A stretch of 64,000 nt of DNA, from the IMG/VR virus record IMGVR_UViG_3300028563_000014, positions 1-64,000 of that record, one strand, 5' to 3'. Source of the stretch: a virus. A program made the position numbers and the translations under genes. Positions 48,483 to 56,350 of the stretch are shown here, in pieces. Positions within the stretch are counted from its first letter, which is position 1; every line of letters begins with the position of its first letter. The notes under the pieces were generated by a model, which saw nothing but the letters and a program-made list of their open reading frames with translations, was not told the origin of the DNA and did not search any database.

Positions 48483-49081
48483 GGCGTCTCTTCGTAGCGC
48501 CCGGCGTCGTAGTCCTGCTTCGTGAGCGTCACCCGCCACGACATGCCGTCGCGCGACAGGACCGGCACCTTGGACGGCGGACTGAAGCGCCGCACCGGAG
48601 GCGGCGGCGTGCTCGGCCGCAGTTCCCGGATCTCCCAGAAGAACTCCACGTTGCGCTTCGAGGTGCGCGGGAGCAGCGGGTCCCGCAGGTCCGGCGTCCG
48701 CCCGGTCAGGTCGTCCTCCGGGATGCGCGCGCTGATCTGGTCGATCACCACGTCGCCCTCCTCCGTCAGCCCGGTGGAGTGGACGTTCCGGTTGACGCTG
48801 TCGATGTCTCGCACGCGCGGCGGGGGCAAGATCTCCCGCCGCGACGTGACCCGCGCCAGCCCCTCCCCAACCTGGTTCCCTGTCCACACGGCGTGGACCA
48901 GGAACACCCGGTAGGGCCGCAGCCCGAGCTCGGCTGCGATCCCACGGACGCTGTCGACCACGCCCACCAGGTCGAACCCCAGCGTCGCCGGCGCCGCGTA
49001 CGGCTCCGGCCCGCGGAGATCCCCGGCCAGCTCGGGGATGTCCGCCGCCGGGGTCCCCGACTGGACGCGGTCGTCGGCCAC
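48479..49081 (-). CDS. Head-tail connector-region protein, 200 aa
   Basis: GTG start. The first half has ELGLRPYRVFLVHAVWTGNQ and the later half VRRFSPPSKVPVLSRDGMSW, both beta-rich, in the neck-gene position. Possible connector; not recognised beyond that. Confidence 0.5.
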   Translation of the reverse strand: MADDRVQSGTPAADIPELAGDLRGPEPYAAPATLGFDLVGVVDSVRGIAAELGLRPYRVFLVHAVWTGNQVGEGLARVTSRREILPPPRVRDIDSVNRNVHSTGLTEEGDVVIDQISARIPEDDLTGRTPDLRDPLLPRTSKRNVEFFWEIRELRPSTPPPPVRRFSPPSKVPVLSRDGMSWRVTLTKQDYDAGRYEETP

Positions 49082-49084
49082 GCC

Positions 49085-49579
49085 TTAGCCCGGGAGCGCC
49101 GCCGACGGATCCAGGATCGGAGACCAGCGGATCAGCAGCCAGGTGCTCACGTTCAGCGTGGTCGGGAGGTACCCGCTATTGGTCGTGTGCTTCACGCCCA
49201 GGCTGTCGCCCTTGTAGAAGGCCACCGGCTTGACGAAGTCCTGCGTCCCCTTGAGCGCCGCCGCGAAGTTCACGTTGTCGCCCACGATGGTCCCGGCGAT
49301 CGTCGCGTTAACGACGCCCGTGCCAGCAGTCACCGCGGCGGAGGTCTGCCAGACGAGGCCGATGATGTGCCCGGCGCGCCCAGCTACGACCGCGTTCGGA
49401 GCGGCAGCGTCCACGGCCTGGAAGGTCTCCGCGACCCCGGCCTGGCTGGCAGCGAGGGCGGCGACCCGGAAGGCCCCGACCTGGTCGAAGCGCGCGTTTG
49501 GCGTCTCGATCGCCGCCGCGTTGCTCACAAGGGTCCGGGTCTTCCCCTGGCCCAGATCCGTTACCTCGTAATTGTTCAT
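49085..49579 (-). CDS. Virion-region protein, 164 aa
   Basis: MNNYEVTDLGQGKTRTLVSN with GAGGGAG upstream. Ala/Val/Thr-rich beta protein (ATIAGTIVGDNVNFAAALKG), similar in composition to capsid decoration proteins. Function not assignable. Confidence 0.55.
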   Translation of the reverse strand: MNNYEVTDLGQGKTRTLVSNAAAIETPNARFDQVGAFRVAALAASQAGVAETFQAVDAAAPNAVVAGRAGHIIGLVWQTSAAVTAGTGVVNATIAGTIVGDNVNFAAALKGTQDFVKPVAFYKGDSLGVKHTTNSGYLPTTLNVSTWLLIRWSPILDPSAALPG

Positions 49580-49613
49580 GCTCTGCGTCTCCCTCGTGTT
49601 GGCTGTTCTCGGT

Positions 49614-50042
49614 TCAGGACCACGTCACGGGCCGCGCCATACTGCTGCGACCGGCCCCCGGCAGGTCCTGTGCGTACGGGTTGGGCACCACGCCCAGGAC
49701 GTTCGCCAGGCGGTTCACCCAGCGCGTCCGCTCGCGCTCCAGGTCGTCGCCCGCCGTCGGGTTCAGCTTGATGCTGTCAACCTGGCTCACCCGCACCTGC
49801 CCCAGGACCTCGGTCAGCCGGGCGTCGATGGCGTCCAGTCGGCCGAGCAGCATCCGGACGATCCCCGCTGCCGACACCGGCGTGTGCTCCAGCACCGAGT
49901 CCACCATGAAGGACGTCTGCGTCGCCGCCGGCACGCCCAGCGAGATGGACTGCGCCAGCTGGAGCACCTGGTAGCCCAGGTGGTACTTGATGCGCGTCTT
50001 CTCCTCCTGGGAGAAGACGACGCTCGGCTCGGCGTTGGACAC
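49614..50042 (-). CDS. Virion-region helical protein, 142 aa
   Basis: GTG start at 50042 (MSNAEPSVVFSQEEKTRIKY). Mainly helical (YHLGYQVLQLAQSISLGVPA, ERERTRWVNRLANVLGVV). A TTCACA-N18-TACCGT element ends 9 nt upstream. It lies among neck genes; possible head-completion protein. Confidence 0.6.
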   Translation of the reverse strand: MSNAEPSVVFSQEEKTRIKYHLGYQVLQLAQSISLGVPAATQTSFMVDSVLEHTPVSAAGIVRMLLGRLDAIDARLTEVLGQVRVSQVDSIKLNPTAGDDLERERTRWVNRLANVLGVVPNPYAQDLPGAGRSSMARPVTWS

Positions 50043-50051
50043 GACAGGGAG

Positions 50052-50081
50052 ACGGTAACAGGTACCGCCCCCCGCTGTGAA
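50052..50081 (-). promoter_or_regulatory. Late promoter, weaker match
   Basis: TTCACA (50081-50076), 18 nt, TACCGT (50057-50052), then 9 nt to the GTG at 50042 instead of 7. Confidence 0.45.
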
Positions 50082-50097
50082 AGATCGGCCGGGTGCC

Positions 50098-50454
50098 CTA
50101 CCCCTGAGCGCTCGTGAACCAGCCCGGCGGGTCGCACCGCTCCAGGCCGATCCCCGCGTTCCTCAGCTTCTCGAAGTCGTAGGCGCCGGCCCGCAGGGTC
50201 TCCCCGCCGGGGATCGTCATCACCCCGCCCTTGCGCGCGACGTCGCCCCCCTTCGTCACGCGGGCCCACTCCCAGCCCCGGACGTCGTCCGGCGCGAACG
50301 CCACCGCCGGCTCGTCGCTCTCCCCGGGCCCGGCGGGGAGCGTCGTCTGCGCTCTCGCGGGCGCCTTGGCGCCAGCCGCCGGCTTCGGACCGGGCTTGGA
50401 ACCCGGCCCCACGCCGAGAGGGGAAGTGTTCACCTGGGTGTTCTCGTCGGACAT
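50098..50454 (-). CDS. Hypothetical virion-region protein, 118 aa
   Basis: MSDENTQVNTSPLGVGPGSK with GAGGAGG upstream. Low-complexity Pro/Ala N-terminus; folded C-terminal half (DDVRGWEWARVTKGGDVARK, YDFEKLRNAGIGLERCDPPG) reminiscent of small phage structural domains. Confidence 0.6.
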   Translation of the reverse strand: MSDENTQVNTSPLGVGPGSKPGPKPAAGAKAPARAQTTLPAGPGESDEPAVAFAPDDVRGWEWARVTKGGDVARKGGVMTIPGGETLRAGAYDFEKLRNAGIGLERCDPPGWFTSAQG

Positions 50455-50464
50455 GGGCGCCTCC

Positions 50465-50671
50465 TCAGAAAAAAACCGCAGGCTGCAGCGAGAGAAATGG
50501 GAGCACAGGACCGAAGTCCCAGCCCCCCCGGCCAATACGTGGGCCGTACACGAGGTCTCGCTGCCGACCCGCGGATCCCGACGGCTCACCGGTTGAGGCC
50601 GAAGCCTGCCGTTTCTCGCCGTCAGGAAATCCCGGGCACCGCACCGCGCGGCGCCTCTTGTTCTCGTTCAC
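50465..50671 (-). CDS. Small basic protein, 68 aa
   Basis: GTG start (MNENKRRRAVRCPGFPDGEK). On its own the ORF would be doubtful, but TTGACC-N18-CAAGCT ends exactly 7 nt before the GTG, so it is kept. Function unknown. Confidence 0.45.
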   Translation of the reverse strand: MNENKRRRAVRCPGFPDGEKRQASASTGEPSGSAGRQRDLVYGPRIGRGGWDFGPVLPFLSLQPAVFF

Positions 50672-50678
50672 GCCTCTC

Positions 50679-50708
50679 AGCTTGCAGCCGGGCGGCCCCG
50701 CCGGTCAA
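50679..50708 (-). promoter_or_regulatory. Late leaderless-type promoter
   Basis: TTGACC (50708-50703), 18 nt, CAAGCT (50684-50679), 7 nt, GTG at 50671. Confidence 0.6.
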
Positions 50709-50798
50709 GGGGGCCAGTCCTCGAGGTCCAGCCGGCACCTGGTGCAGCAGCGCAGAAGAGGCGGCAGCAGCACCAGGCACCGGAAGCAACTGGACAGG

Positions 50799-51290
50799 CT
50801 AGGGCGTGGTCGACGGCGCGCCCGAGGCGGCGGGCGTCGCGCTGGTATCGCTGGTGGGGGCCGTGGTCCCGGTGCTGGCGGGCGGGGCGGCGGGGGTGTT
50901 CGCCACGACCGCGGTCGTCAGGTCCGACTTCTTGGCTGCCAGCGCGGCGGAAGCGGCCTTGATCTTCGCGCCCAGCGCTTGGATCGTCGCGCTGTCGGCG
51001 CCGGCAGCGGCGGTCACCTCGGAACCCGCGCTGTCCAGCAGCGCGACGGCGGCGTCGATGGTGGTGCTCAGACCCTCTTCCGCAGAGGTCAGGTCGGTGA
51101 CCTCCGCGGTAAGGGTGTCGAGATCCTGGGTTACCTGGTCGAGTGCGTTGGACATGGCGGCTTCTCCCTTTGCGATCGGTTCGAGCAGCGCCAGGGCCCG
51201 CCGCATCATCGCGGCCAGGTCGTCTACCTTGCGCTCGATCCGCTGCATCCTCGAAGGCATCTCCAGCGCGAGGTCGACGGCGTTGCTCAT
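50799..51290 (-). CDS. Coiled-coil virion-region protein with possible internal start
   Basis: 163 aa. A helical N-terminus (MSNAVDLALEMPSRMQRIER) is followed by a second MSNALDQVTQDLDTLTAEVT (residue 46) that has its own AAGGGAG ribosome-binding site. The protein then runs as a coiled coil and ends in a Pro/Thr/Ala-rich tail. The upstream ATG is 7 nt after TTGACG-N18-CATCGT. Two nested products are possible. A capsid-fibre or decoration role is a guess. Confidence 0.6.
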   Translation of the reverse strand: MSNAVDLALEMPSRMQRIERKVDDLAAMMRRALALLEPIAKGEAAMSNALDQVTQDLDTLTAEVTDLTSAEEGLSTTIDAAVALLDSAGSEVTAAAGADSATIQALGAKIKAASAALAAKKSDLTTAVVANTPAAPPASTGTTAPTSDTSATPAASGAPSTTP

Positions 51291-51297
51291 GCCGCCG

Positions 51298-51327
51298 ACG
51301 ATGCGGCGACGGGGACAGCGGCGTCAA
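51298..51327 (-). promoter_or_regulatory. Late leaderless-type promoter
   Basis: TTGACG (51327-51322), 18 nt, CATCGT (51303-51298), 7 nt, ATG at 51290. It starts a new unit after the capsid terminator. Confidence 0.75.
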
Positions 51328-51338
51328 GCGGAAAAGAG

Positions 51339-51373
51339 AAAGGGCCGGGGAGGTTTCCCTCCGCCGGCCCTTT
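51339..51373 (-). terminator. Intrinsic terminator after the major capsid gene
   Basis: A 10-bp GC-rich stem (AAAGGGCCGG / CCGGCCCTTT) with a further inner 5-bp stem, followed on the minus strand by TCTCTTTTCC. A textbook rho-independent shape. Confidence 0.8.
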
Positions 51374-51447
51374 CGGGCGTCATCCGCGTTGCCTCAATTT
51401 TTCCCCCCGGCCTCTTTGGCCGCGACGGTCCTGCGGAGGTCGCGTTA

Positions 51448-51463
51448 CCCCGCTACAGCGGGG
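51448..51463 (-). other. Hairpin at the 3' end of the capsid gene
   Basis: CCCCGC-TACA-GCGGGG in the plus orientation, perfect 6-bp stem, 15 nt after the capsid stop. May protect the mRNA end or aid termination. Confidence 0.45.
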
Positions 51464-51477
51464 GCGCCTTCAAAGCC

Positions 51478-52860
51478 TTACTCGCCGTGGCAGATCACGA
51501 CCGCGCGCTTGTAGCTGGCGGGGCTGGACGTGGCCAGCTCGTCCGTCGGGATCGGCCAGTCGCCCGAGATGCTCCAGGTCGACGCCGTCAGCTGCTGCAG
51601 GCGGTCCTGGGGCGCGCGGAGGATGAGCCGGATCCGCTCGGTCATGACCTGGACGCCGCCGTTCACCACGGCGAACTCCCCGATCTTGCCCATCACGCCG
51701 GCCTCGGAGATGTACTTGCTCTCGTCGAGGTACTTCTCCTCGATCCAACCCTGGCCCGTCATGATCGGCCGGTGGACGTTCACGCCCGCGGCGTTCACCG
51801 TCTCGAACCCGTGCGTCGCGCCGGTCTGCGCGTCCGGGTCGCACGTAGTCACGTAGGGCGCCTCGTTGTTCCGGTAGAACGCGCAGTTCAGCAGGTAGCC
51901 GGCTGCGAACTGCCGGTAGTGGACGCCGTCCGGCATCGATGTATTCAGCACCCGGAACTCGTTGTCGGAGAAGATCTGCGACTCCGAGGTCGGGTCCAGG
52001 TGGACGTGGAACGAGCCGTCCTCGTGGGTCGGGACGTTGTTGAAGCGCATCTGAGCCACCGCCGAACGGATGTCCGCCAGGGTCAGCAGGTCGCTGCTCG
52101 AGATGTCGTCCACGCCCGCGCCGCCGCCGCTGTAGACCACGACGGAGCGCTTCGTCGACAGGACGGGCGAGCGCGCCGGCACGTTGCCGGAGAGCGCCGG
52201 GGTGATGGTCAGCGTGCCCGCGTGGATCTCCGCGAACGGGTCGTTCGCGTTGTCCGGGGTGAACGCCGTCACCTGGCCGACGTACGTCCCACCCACCTGG
52301 TTCGGGATCGTGATGTTGATCGGGTTGGACGAGGAGACCAGCGCCGGGCGGCCGTTGAACAGCGCGCGGGTGAACCCGGTCAGGTTCGCCACGTGGATCG
52401 AGGTCGCCGCGCTGTTCGCCAGCGTGTCCACCATGCCGTTGCCCGAGATGTAGGCGTTGTAGCCCTTGTCGCGGACGACGCGGTTGATGGACTGGCCGGA
52501 GTGCATGCCCAGCGCCTGCATGTTCGACAGATACTGGTTCGCCAGCGTCACGTAGCTGGTCGGCATGTGGGTATCGACCGTGTCCGACCACTGCGCCGCG
52601 GTGGCCTCCCACTGCTCGACGCCGACCGTCTTCGGCACCGGGTCCAGGCCGGGAGAGATCGGCCGAGTGGTGGGCTTGATCAGGCCGCGCCGGGTGAACG
52701 TCATGTTCGCGCCCAGGTTCACGGCCCACAGCTCGGGCACCGCTTCCATGCGGTACAGCAGGCGGGGGAACAGGGCGTCGCGGAAGGTCCGCTGCAGCGT
52801 GCGGTCCTGGATGCTCGAGACGACGCTGGGGTTGAACGCGACGCTGATTTGATCGGCCAT
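51478..52860 (-). CDS. Major capsid protein
   Basis: 460 aa. Follows the scaffold gene. It begins MADQISVAFNPSVVSSIQDR and has an N-arm followed by a beta-rich HK97-like body with a long E-loop-like segment (ANMTFTRRGLIKPTTRPISP) and a C-terminal domain (IMTGQGWIEEKYLDESKYIS). Similar N-termini occur in N4-gp56/P22-type coat proteins. Promoter TTGACG-N18-CACAGT gives a 17-nt leader with AAGGAG. Confidence 0.75.
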   Translation of the reverse strand: MADQISVAFNPSVVSSIQDRTLQRTFRDALFPRLLYRMEAVPELWAVNLGANMTFTRRGLIKPTTRPISPGLDPVPKTVGVEQWEATAAQWSDTVDTHMPTSYVTLANQYLSNMQALGMHSGQSINRVVRDKGYNAYISGNGMVDTLANSAATSIHVANLTGFTRALFNGRPALVSSSNPINITIPNQVGGTYVGQVTAFTPDNANDPFAEIHAGTLTITPALSGNVPARSPVLSTKRSVVVYSGGGAGVDDISSSDLLTLADIRSAVAQMRFNNVPTHEDGSFHVHLDPTSESQIFSDNEFRVLNTSMPDGVHYRQFAAGYLLNCAFYRNNEAPYVTTCDPDAQTGATHGFETVNAAGVNVHRPIMTGQGWIEEKYLDESKYISEAGVMGKIGEFAVVNGGVQVMTERIRLILRAPQDRLQQLTASTWSISGDWPIPTDELATSSPASYKRAVVICHGE

Positions 52861-52884
52861 GTGCTCTTATCTCCTTGGTCCGCA

Positions 52885-52914
52885 ACTGTGCAGTGGCGCC
52901 GCGACGGCCGTCAA
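52885..52914 (-). promoter_or_regulatory. Late promoter of the major capsid gene, leadered form
   Basis: TTGACG (52914-52909), 18 nt, CACAGT (52890-52885). The predicted start leaves CAAGGAG at the very 5' end before the ATG at 52860. Confidence 0.75.
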
Positions 52915-52945
52915 GAATCGGCGGCCGTCGCCACGGCCCGAGAGA

Positions 52946-53818
52946 TCAACTCCCGGTGAACTGGTACTTCCGACCCCGGTACTCCTTGAACTCTTCTTCG
53001 GTCATGTCGTCGACGGACTTGTCCGCCGGCGGGGTCACCTTCGTCTTCGCGTCGGGCGTCCCGCCGCCCGGGGTCGCGCTCTCCGGCGCCGCCGTCGCAC
53101 CCGCCACCGGGACCGTCGTCGTTGGCTTCGGGGTCGCCGCGCCCGCGAACAGGTGCGGCCGCTTCGCCCGCAGCCCGGTGAAAAACGCCTCGGGCTCCGG
53201 GAGAGGCTGACCCTCCGGGACGGTCGCGCAGGTCCGGCGGAGCAGGTCCAGCACGTAGTCCGTCTCCTCTGCCAGAACCCCCGCCACCAGCGCCTTCCCG
53301 CGCATGCGCTCCTCGAAGACCTCGTCCCGGGCCTTCGCCCTCACCGACTGCAAGCGCCGCTTCTTCCGCTCGACGACGTCCTTCAGCCGCTTGATCTCGC
53401 GCTCCTGGCGCTCCTCGGCCTTCGACTTCCCAGTCGTCGCCGCGCTCGCCGCTGGTGTTCCGCCGCTGGCTGCTGCCGCTGCCGCCGCGGTCGCTGCCTT
53501 CTCCCGGTCGGCGATGATCTTCTTCGCCTCCTCCAGGCCGACCCCGAGTTGCTCCGAGACCAGCTTCTCCGCGTCGCGCCGTACGCGCTTCCTGAACTCG
53601 GCCTCCGGGATGGTGATGACCGGGCGCTTCTGCCCGCCCCCGCCCTGCCCACCAGCCGCTGCCGCGGGAGCCGCTCCGCCCGCCGGGGCGCCCGCGCCAC
53701 CAGCTCCAGCGCCCGCCGCTGGGGTTCCGCCTGCGCCCGCCGCTCCGCCGCCCTCCGCGCCGGCTCCGCCGCCGGCTGCTCCGCCTTCTCCGCTTCCCTT
53801 GCCCTCTTCGTTCGCCAT
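52946..53818 (-). CDS. Scaffolding protein
   Basis: 290 aa. The N-terminal 65 residues are Gly/Ala low-complexity. A charged helical core (KSKAEERQEREIKRLKDVVE) forms a coiled coil, and the C-terminus (DDMTEEEFKEYRGRKYQF) is typical of phage scaffolds. It lies directly upstream of the major capsid gene, as scaffolds do. It directs capsid assembly and is then removed. Confidence 0.75.
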   Translation of the reverse strand: MANEEGKGSGEGGAAGGGAGAEGGGAAGAGGTPAAGAGAGGAGAPAGGAAPAAAAGGQGGGGQKRPVITIPEAEFRKRVRRDAEKLVSEQLGVGLEEAKKIIADREKAATAAAAAAASGGTPAASAATTGKSKAEERQEREIKRLKDVVERKKRRLQSVRAKARDEVFEERMRGKALVAGVLAEETDYVLDLLRRTCATVPEGQPLPEPEAFFTGLRAKRPHLFAGAATPKPTTTVPVAGATAAPESATPGGGTPDAKTKVTPPADKSVDDMTEEEFKEYRGRKYQFTGS

Positions 53819-53908
53819 GTCGCTCTCCTCTTCGTGTCCTCGCCGGTTAACCGCCCGGTGGTGGCGTAGGGGGAGGAATGCCCCCGGTTACTGCTCTGCG
53901 TTGCTACA

Positions 53909-53948
53909 GGACGCGCGCGGAGCCCACCTGGAGCCCCGGCGCGCGTCC
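53909..53948 (-). other. Inverted repeat in the 53819-53954 gap
   Basis: GGACGCGCG at 53909-53917 pairs with CGCGCGTCC at 53940-53948 around a 22-nt loop. No T-run follows, so a classical terminator is not supported. Nothing else was seen in this 136-nt gap. Confidence 0.4.
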
Positions 53949-53954
53949 GCGAAA

Positions 53955-54365
53955 CTACTTGTCGAGCTGGCCCAGCAGGCAGCTCGCCGCCTGGGTCAGG
54001 TCGGCCTTGCTGTACACCAGGTCGCAGGTGGTGTTCGCATCGGCGGTGTTGAATAGGAGCTTCGAGCCGCCGTCCCAGATCACCTCGCCCGGGAGGGGCA
54101 CGAGCGCCCCGGTACCGGTGATGGCGCCCTGGCGCAGCTTCTTGGTGCCCGCCGTGCCGCCGATGCCGTTCACCTGGAACACCGCCACCGCCGCCTGCGC
54201 CATAGTGCAGACGTGGGACGTGATGGTGGCGCCGGTCTCCGTCTTGGCCAGGCCGGAGATGATCACCGACAGCAGCTCGCCGAAGCCCAGCAACCGCAGA
54301 GCGTCGGCGAGGCGGTTCAGGTTCGCTGAGTTGAGGGAATCTCGCTTCGTGGTCTCTGCGCTCAT
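53955..54365 (-). CDS. Virion-region protein, 136 aa
   Basis: MSAETTKRDSLNSANLNRLA with TAGGAGA upstream. Helical start, then beta-rich (QGAITGTGALVPLPGEVIWD). Unrecognised, directly before scaffold. Leadered promoter TTGACC-N18-GATCCT. Confidence 0.6.
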   Translation of the reverse strand: MSAETTKRDSLNSANLNRLADALRLLGFGELLSVIISGLAKTETGATITSHVCTMAQAAVAVFQVNGIGGTAGTKKLRQGAITGTGALVPLPGEVIWDGGSKLLFNTADANTTCDLVYSKADLTQAASCLLGQLDK

Positions 54366-54405
54366 GGTCGTTGGTCTCCTACGAGGGGTTGCCTGTTCGC
54401 GGACC

Positions 54406-54435
54406 AGGATCGACCCGCGCGCGCGCCGCGGTCAA
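54406..54435 (-). promoter_or_regulatory. Late promoter, leadered form
   Basis: TTGACC (54435-54430), 18 nt, GATCCT (54411-54406). The -10 departs from YANNNT only at its first base. Confidence 0.55.
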
Positions 54436-54442
54436 GATTCGC

Positions 54443-54832
54443 CTACGTCGTGTCGCCCGCCAGCACCAGCTCGTAGTCCCCATTCCCGACGATCCCGATG
54501 GCCGTGAACTCGTCCCCGCCGTTCGGGTTGTGCACGAAGATCTGGTCGCTGACCGGCATCTTCTGCACCGCGCCGCCGTTCACGGACGTCAGCAGCAGCA
54601 GCATCGGGGCCCACTGCGCTCGGAACCAGAGGAACCGCACCGCGGTCAGCCCCTGGAGCGGCACCGCGTACGGGCTCCCGATCGGCGCGTTCACCGACCC
54701 GCGGAAGGTGAACGCGCCCGAGTAAGCCGCGCATACCGCCAGCTGCCTGACCTCCTGCGCGGTCAGCCCGCACCCGGCCGCCGGGGAGAGCGACAGAACG
54801 CCCTGCAGCGAGACGAGCGCCGGCTGACCCAT
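54443..54832 (-). CDS. Small virion-region protein family member 3, 129 aa
   Basis: C-terminus QKMPVSDQIFVHNPNGGDEF, then AIGIVGNGDYELVLAGD, paralogous to 20341 and 20722 although 33 kb away. Beta-rich. Adjacent to head genes, so the family is probably virion-associated. Confidence 0.65.
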   Translation of the reverse strand: MGQPALVSLQGVLSLSPAAGCGLTAQEVRQLAVCAAYSGAFTFRGSVNAPIGSPYAVPLQGLTAVRFLWFRAQWAPMLLLLTSVNGGAVQKMPVSDQIFVHNPNGGDEFTAIGIVGNGDYELVLAGDTT

Positions 54833-54838
54833 CGCGGG

Positions 54839-55003
54839 CTACTTGACTTCCCGCAGGCCGGTGAAGGCCGGGGCCGTCTCGCGGACAGGGTTCAGCTTCG
54901 TCCCCCAGGCGTCCGCCTCGTTCATCGGCTTCGCGTCCGGGACCGATCCCGGCGCCCCGTTCTTGCGATCGTACTCATCCAGCGGGTTCGCGTTCTCGGC
55001 CAT
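54839..55003 (-). CDS. Small hypothetical protein, 54 aa
   Basis: MAENANPLDEYDRKNGAPGS, AAGGAG upstream. Polar, probably disordered. Confidence 0.55.
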   Translation of the reverse strand: MAENANPLDEYDRKNGAPGSVPDAKPMNEADAWGTKLNPVRETAPAFTGLREVK

Positions 55004-55022
55004 GGTGCTGCTCCTTGAGTAA

Positions 55023-55039
55023 GAATTGAGTAACAATTC
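55023..55039 (-). other. AT-rich hairpin
   Basis: GAATTG-(5 nt)-CAATTC followed by TTACTC on the minus strand, in an unusually AT-rich spot between two small genes. Could be a weak terminator for the upstream gene. Confidence 0.4.
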
Positions 55040-55049
55040 CCCGGCGGGC

Positions 55050-55205
55050 CTACCGGCCGCGGGTGATCTTGAACGGGACCGGGGCCGGCGGCTCGTTGTT
55101 GCTGCCGGGCTGGATGTTCGCCAGCTTGGCGAAGTCCGTGTCCTTCGCCGGGTCGCCCTGCTGCCGGACGATCTCCTCGTTCGGGTCCTCGCCTTTGACG
55201 TCCAT
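55050..55205 (-). CDS. Small hypothetical protein, 51 aa
   Basis: MDVKGEDPNEEIVRQQGDPA, with AAGGGGGG upstream of the ATG. Polar, ends FKITRGR. Function unknown. Confidence 0.5.
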   Translation of the reverse strand: MDVKGEDPNEEIVRQQGDPAKDTDFAKLANIQPGSNNEPPAPVPFKITRGR

Positions 55206-55206
55206 A

Positions 55207-55377
55207 TCAGCCCCCCTTCAGGTTCTTGCAGGGAGCCGGCGGCTCCGGCGGGTTGGTCGGGTTCGCGCGGTAGTCGCGCTCGGCGACTCGCTCGTCGTTC
55301 TTGCGGGCCATCTCCTCGGCCTCGACCGAGGAAATGCCCTTGTTCGTCTTCAGGGCGATCTCGCGCAGCGTCGGCAT
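55207..55377 (-). CDS. Small hypothetical protein, 56 aa
   Basis: MPTLREIALKTNKGISSVEA, helical, with GGGAGGAAG upstream. Unknown. Confidence 0.5.
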   Translation of the reverse strand: MPTLREIALKTNKGISSVEAEEMARKNDERVAERDYRANPTNPPEPPAPCKNLKGG

Positions 55378-55379
55378 GT

Positions 55380-55592
55380 TCACTTCCTCCCGCGAAACGG
55401 ATTCTTGTCGATGACCGGGCTCCCGCTCTCGGTCGGGTCGTCGGACAGCCCGCCGCTGGCCTGGCGGGAGATCTCGATGTACGAGTCGCGGCGACCGAGC
55501 CCCGGGTTGGCCTCGTCGGCGGTCACGCCGGCCGGCAGCCCGGGTACGTCCTCGATCACCTTTGCGGGCGGTGGGCCCTTCGATGCGGACAC
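55380..55592 (-). CDS. Small hypothetical protein, 70 aa
   Basis: GTG start at 55592 (MSASKGPPPAKVIEDVPGLP), disordered and polar. Unknown. Confidence 0.5.
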   Translation of the reverse strand: MSASKGPPPAKVIEDVPGLPAGVTADEANPGLGRRDSYIEISRQASGGLSDDPTESGSPVIDKNPFRGRK

Positions 55593-55595
55593 GGC

Positions 55596-56021
55596 TCAGT
55601 CGTCCTTCTTCTCGTCTCCGCCACCGTCCTCGTCGTCTTCCTCGTCCTCGTCGTCGCCCGGTTTTTCGTCGGGCTCGTCGTCTTCGTGGGCCTCTTCGAT
55701 CTCGTCGGCCAGGTCGTTCACTTCGGAGACCAGGTCGTCCGCCATCGACAGGACGTTCTTGAACGCCTTCTTCGTGGCCTTGTCCTCGTCGCCCATCTCC
55801 TCGCCGCGCAGGTCCTTGAAGGCATCCTGGACGGTGGTCGCGGCCTCGCGGATCCGGCCCCAGAGATTGCTGGGGGCCTCGTCGCCGCCGGTCCCCTCGT
55901 CGTCGTCCGGATCGACCTCCTTGCCGCCCGTGCCGCCGCCAGCGTCCCCGCCGTCATCGGCGCCGCCATTGCTGCCCTTCGCCCAGTTGCGCAGATCGTT
56001 CTGGTCGGCGTCGTTTCCCAT
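55596..56021 (-). CDS. Acidic low-complexity protein, 141 aa
   Basis: Starts MGNDADQNDLRNWAKGSNGG; a helical middle segment (LWGRIREAATTVQDAFKDLR) is flanked by a Gly/Asp-rich N-terminus and a strongly acidic Asp/Glu-rich C-terminus. Similar acidic proteins are common beside phage head genes and may act as DNA mimics or scaffolds. The ATG is 7 nt after TTGACA-N18-CATCAT. Confidence 0.6.
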   Translation of the reverse strand: MGNDADQNDLRNWAKGSNGGADDGGDAGGGTGGKEVDPDDDEGTGGDEAPSNLWGRIREAATTVQDAFKDLRGEEMGDEDKATKKAFKNVLSMADDLVSEVNDLADEIEEAHEDDEPDEKPGDDEDEEDDEDGGGDEKKDD

Positions 56022-56028
56022 GGCGCCG

Positions 56029-56058
56029 ATGATGCGCGGCGCGCGCGGCGGGTGTCAA
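56029..56058 (-). promoter_or_regulatory. Late leaderless-type promoter
   Basis: TTGACA (56058-56053), 18 nt, CATCAT (56034-56029), 7 nt, ATG at 56021. Confidence 0.75.
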
Positions 56059-56071
56059 GAACGCCCGGGGA

Positions 56072-56350
56072 CTAGGACCAGGTCGAGATCTCGACCGTGG
56101 CCGGACCGCCGCTGACGGCGCGCAGCCAGATCTTCTGGATCGTCATGCTCTCGAAGCGGCGCGAGGACGCCTTCAGGTTCGCGCTGTCGAGGCGCCCGTG
56201 CTCGTTCTTGCCGTCGTAGGAGAAGGCGACCACGGACGCGGTCGAGACGTAGATCTCGAGGTTCTTCATCACCGCGCCCGCGTCGTAGTCGGGCAACGTG
56301 TTGTACGTCGTCGTCGCCGTGGTCGCTACCGATGCCGCGCTGGCTGCCAT
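56072..56350 (-). CDS. Small virion-region protein, 92 aa
   Basis: MAASAASVATTATTTYNTLP, then a beta-rich domain (NLEIYVSTASVVAFSYDGKN, IQKIWLRAVSGGPATVEIST). Unrecognised. The ATG is 7 nt after TTGACC-N18-TAGGCT with no ribosome-binding site. Confidence 0.6.
   Translation of the reverse strand: MAASAASVATTATTTYNTLPDYDAGAVMKNLEIYVSTASVVAFSYDGKNEHGRLDSANLKASSRRFESMTIQKIWLRAVSGGPATVEISTWS

Noticed and set aside
45420-48497. A 1025-aa plus-strand open frame across sheath and tail genes
   Set aside because: It is the antisense frame of strongly supported minus-strand genes. Its composition (Arg/His/Pro-rich, few motifs) is typical of high-GC shadow frames, and no other gene is on the plus strand.
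53909-53948. GC-rich inverted repeat as a terminator before the scaffold gene
   Set aside because: A 9-bp stem with a 22-nt loop and no T-run; kept only as an inverted repeat.
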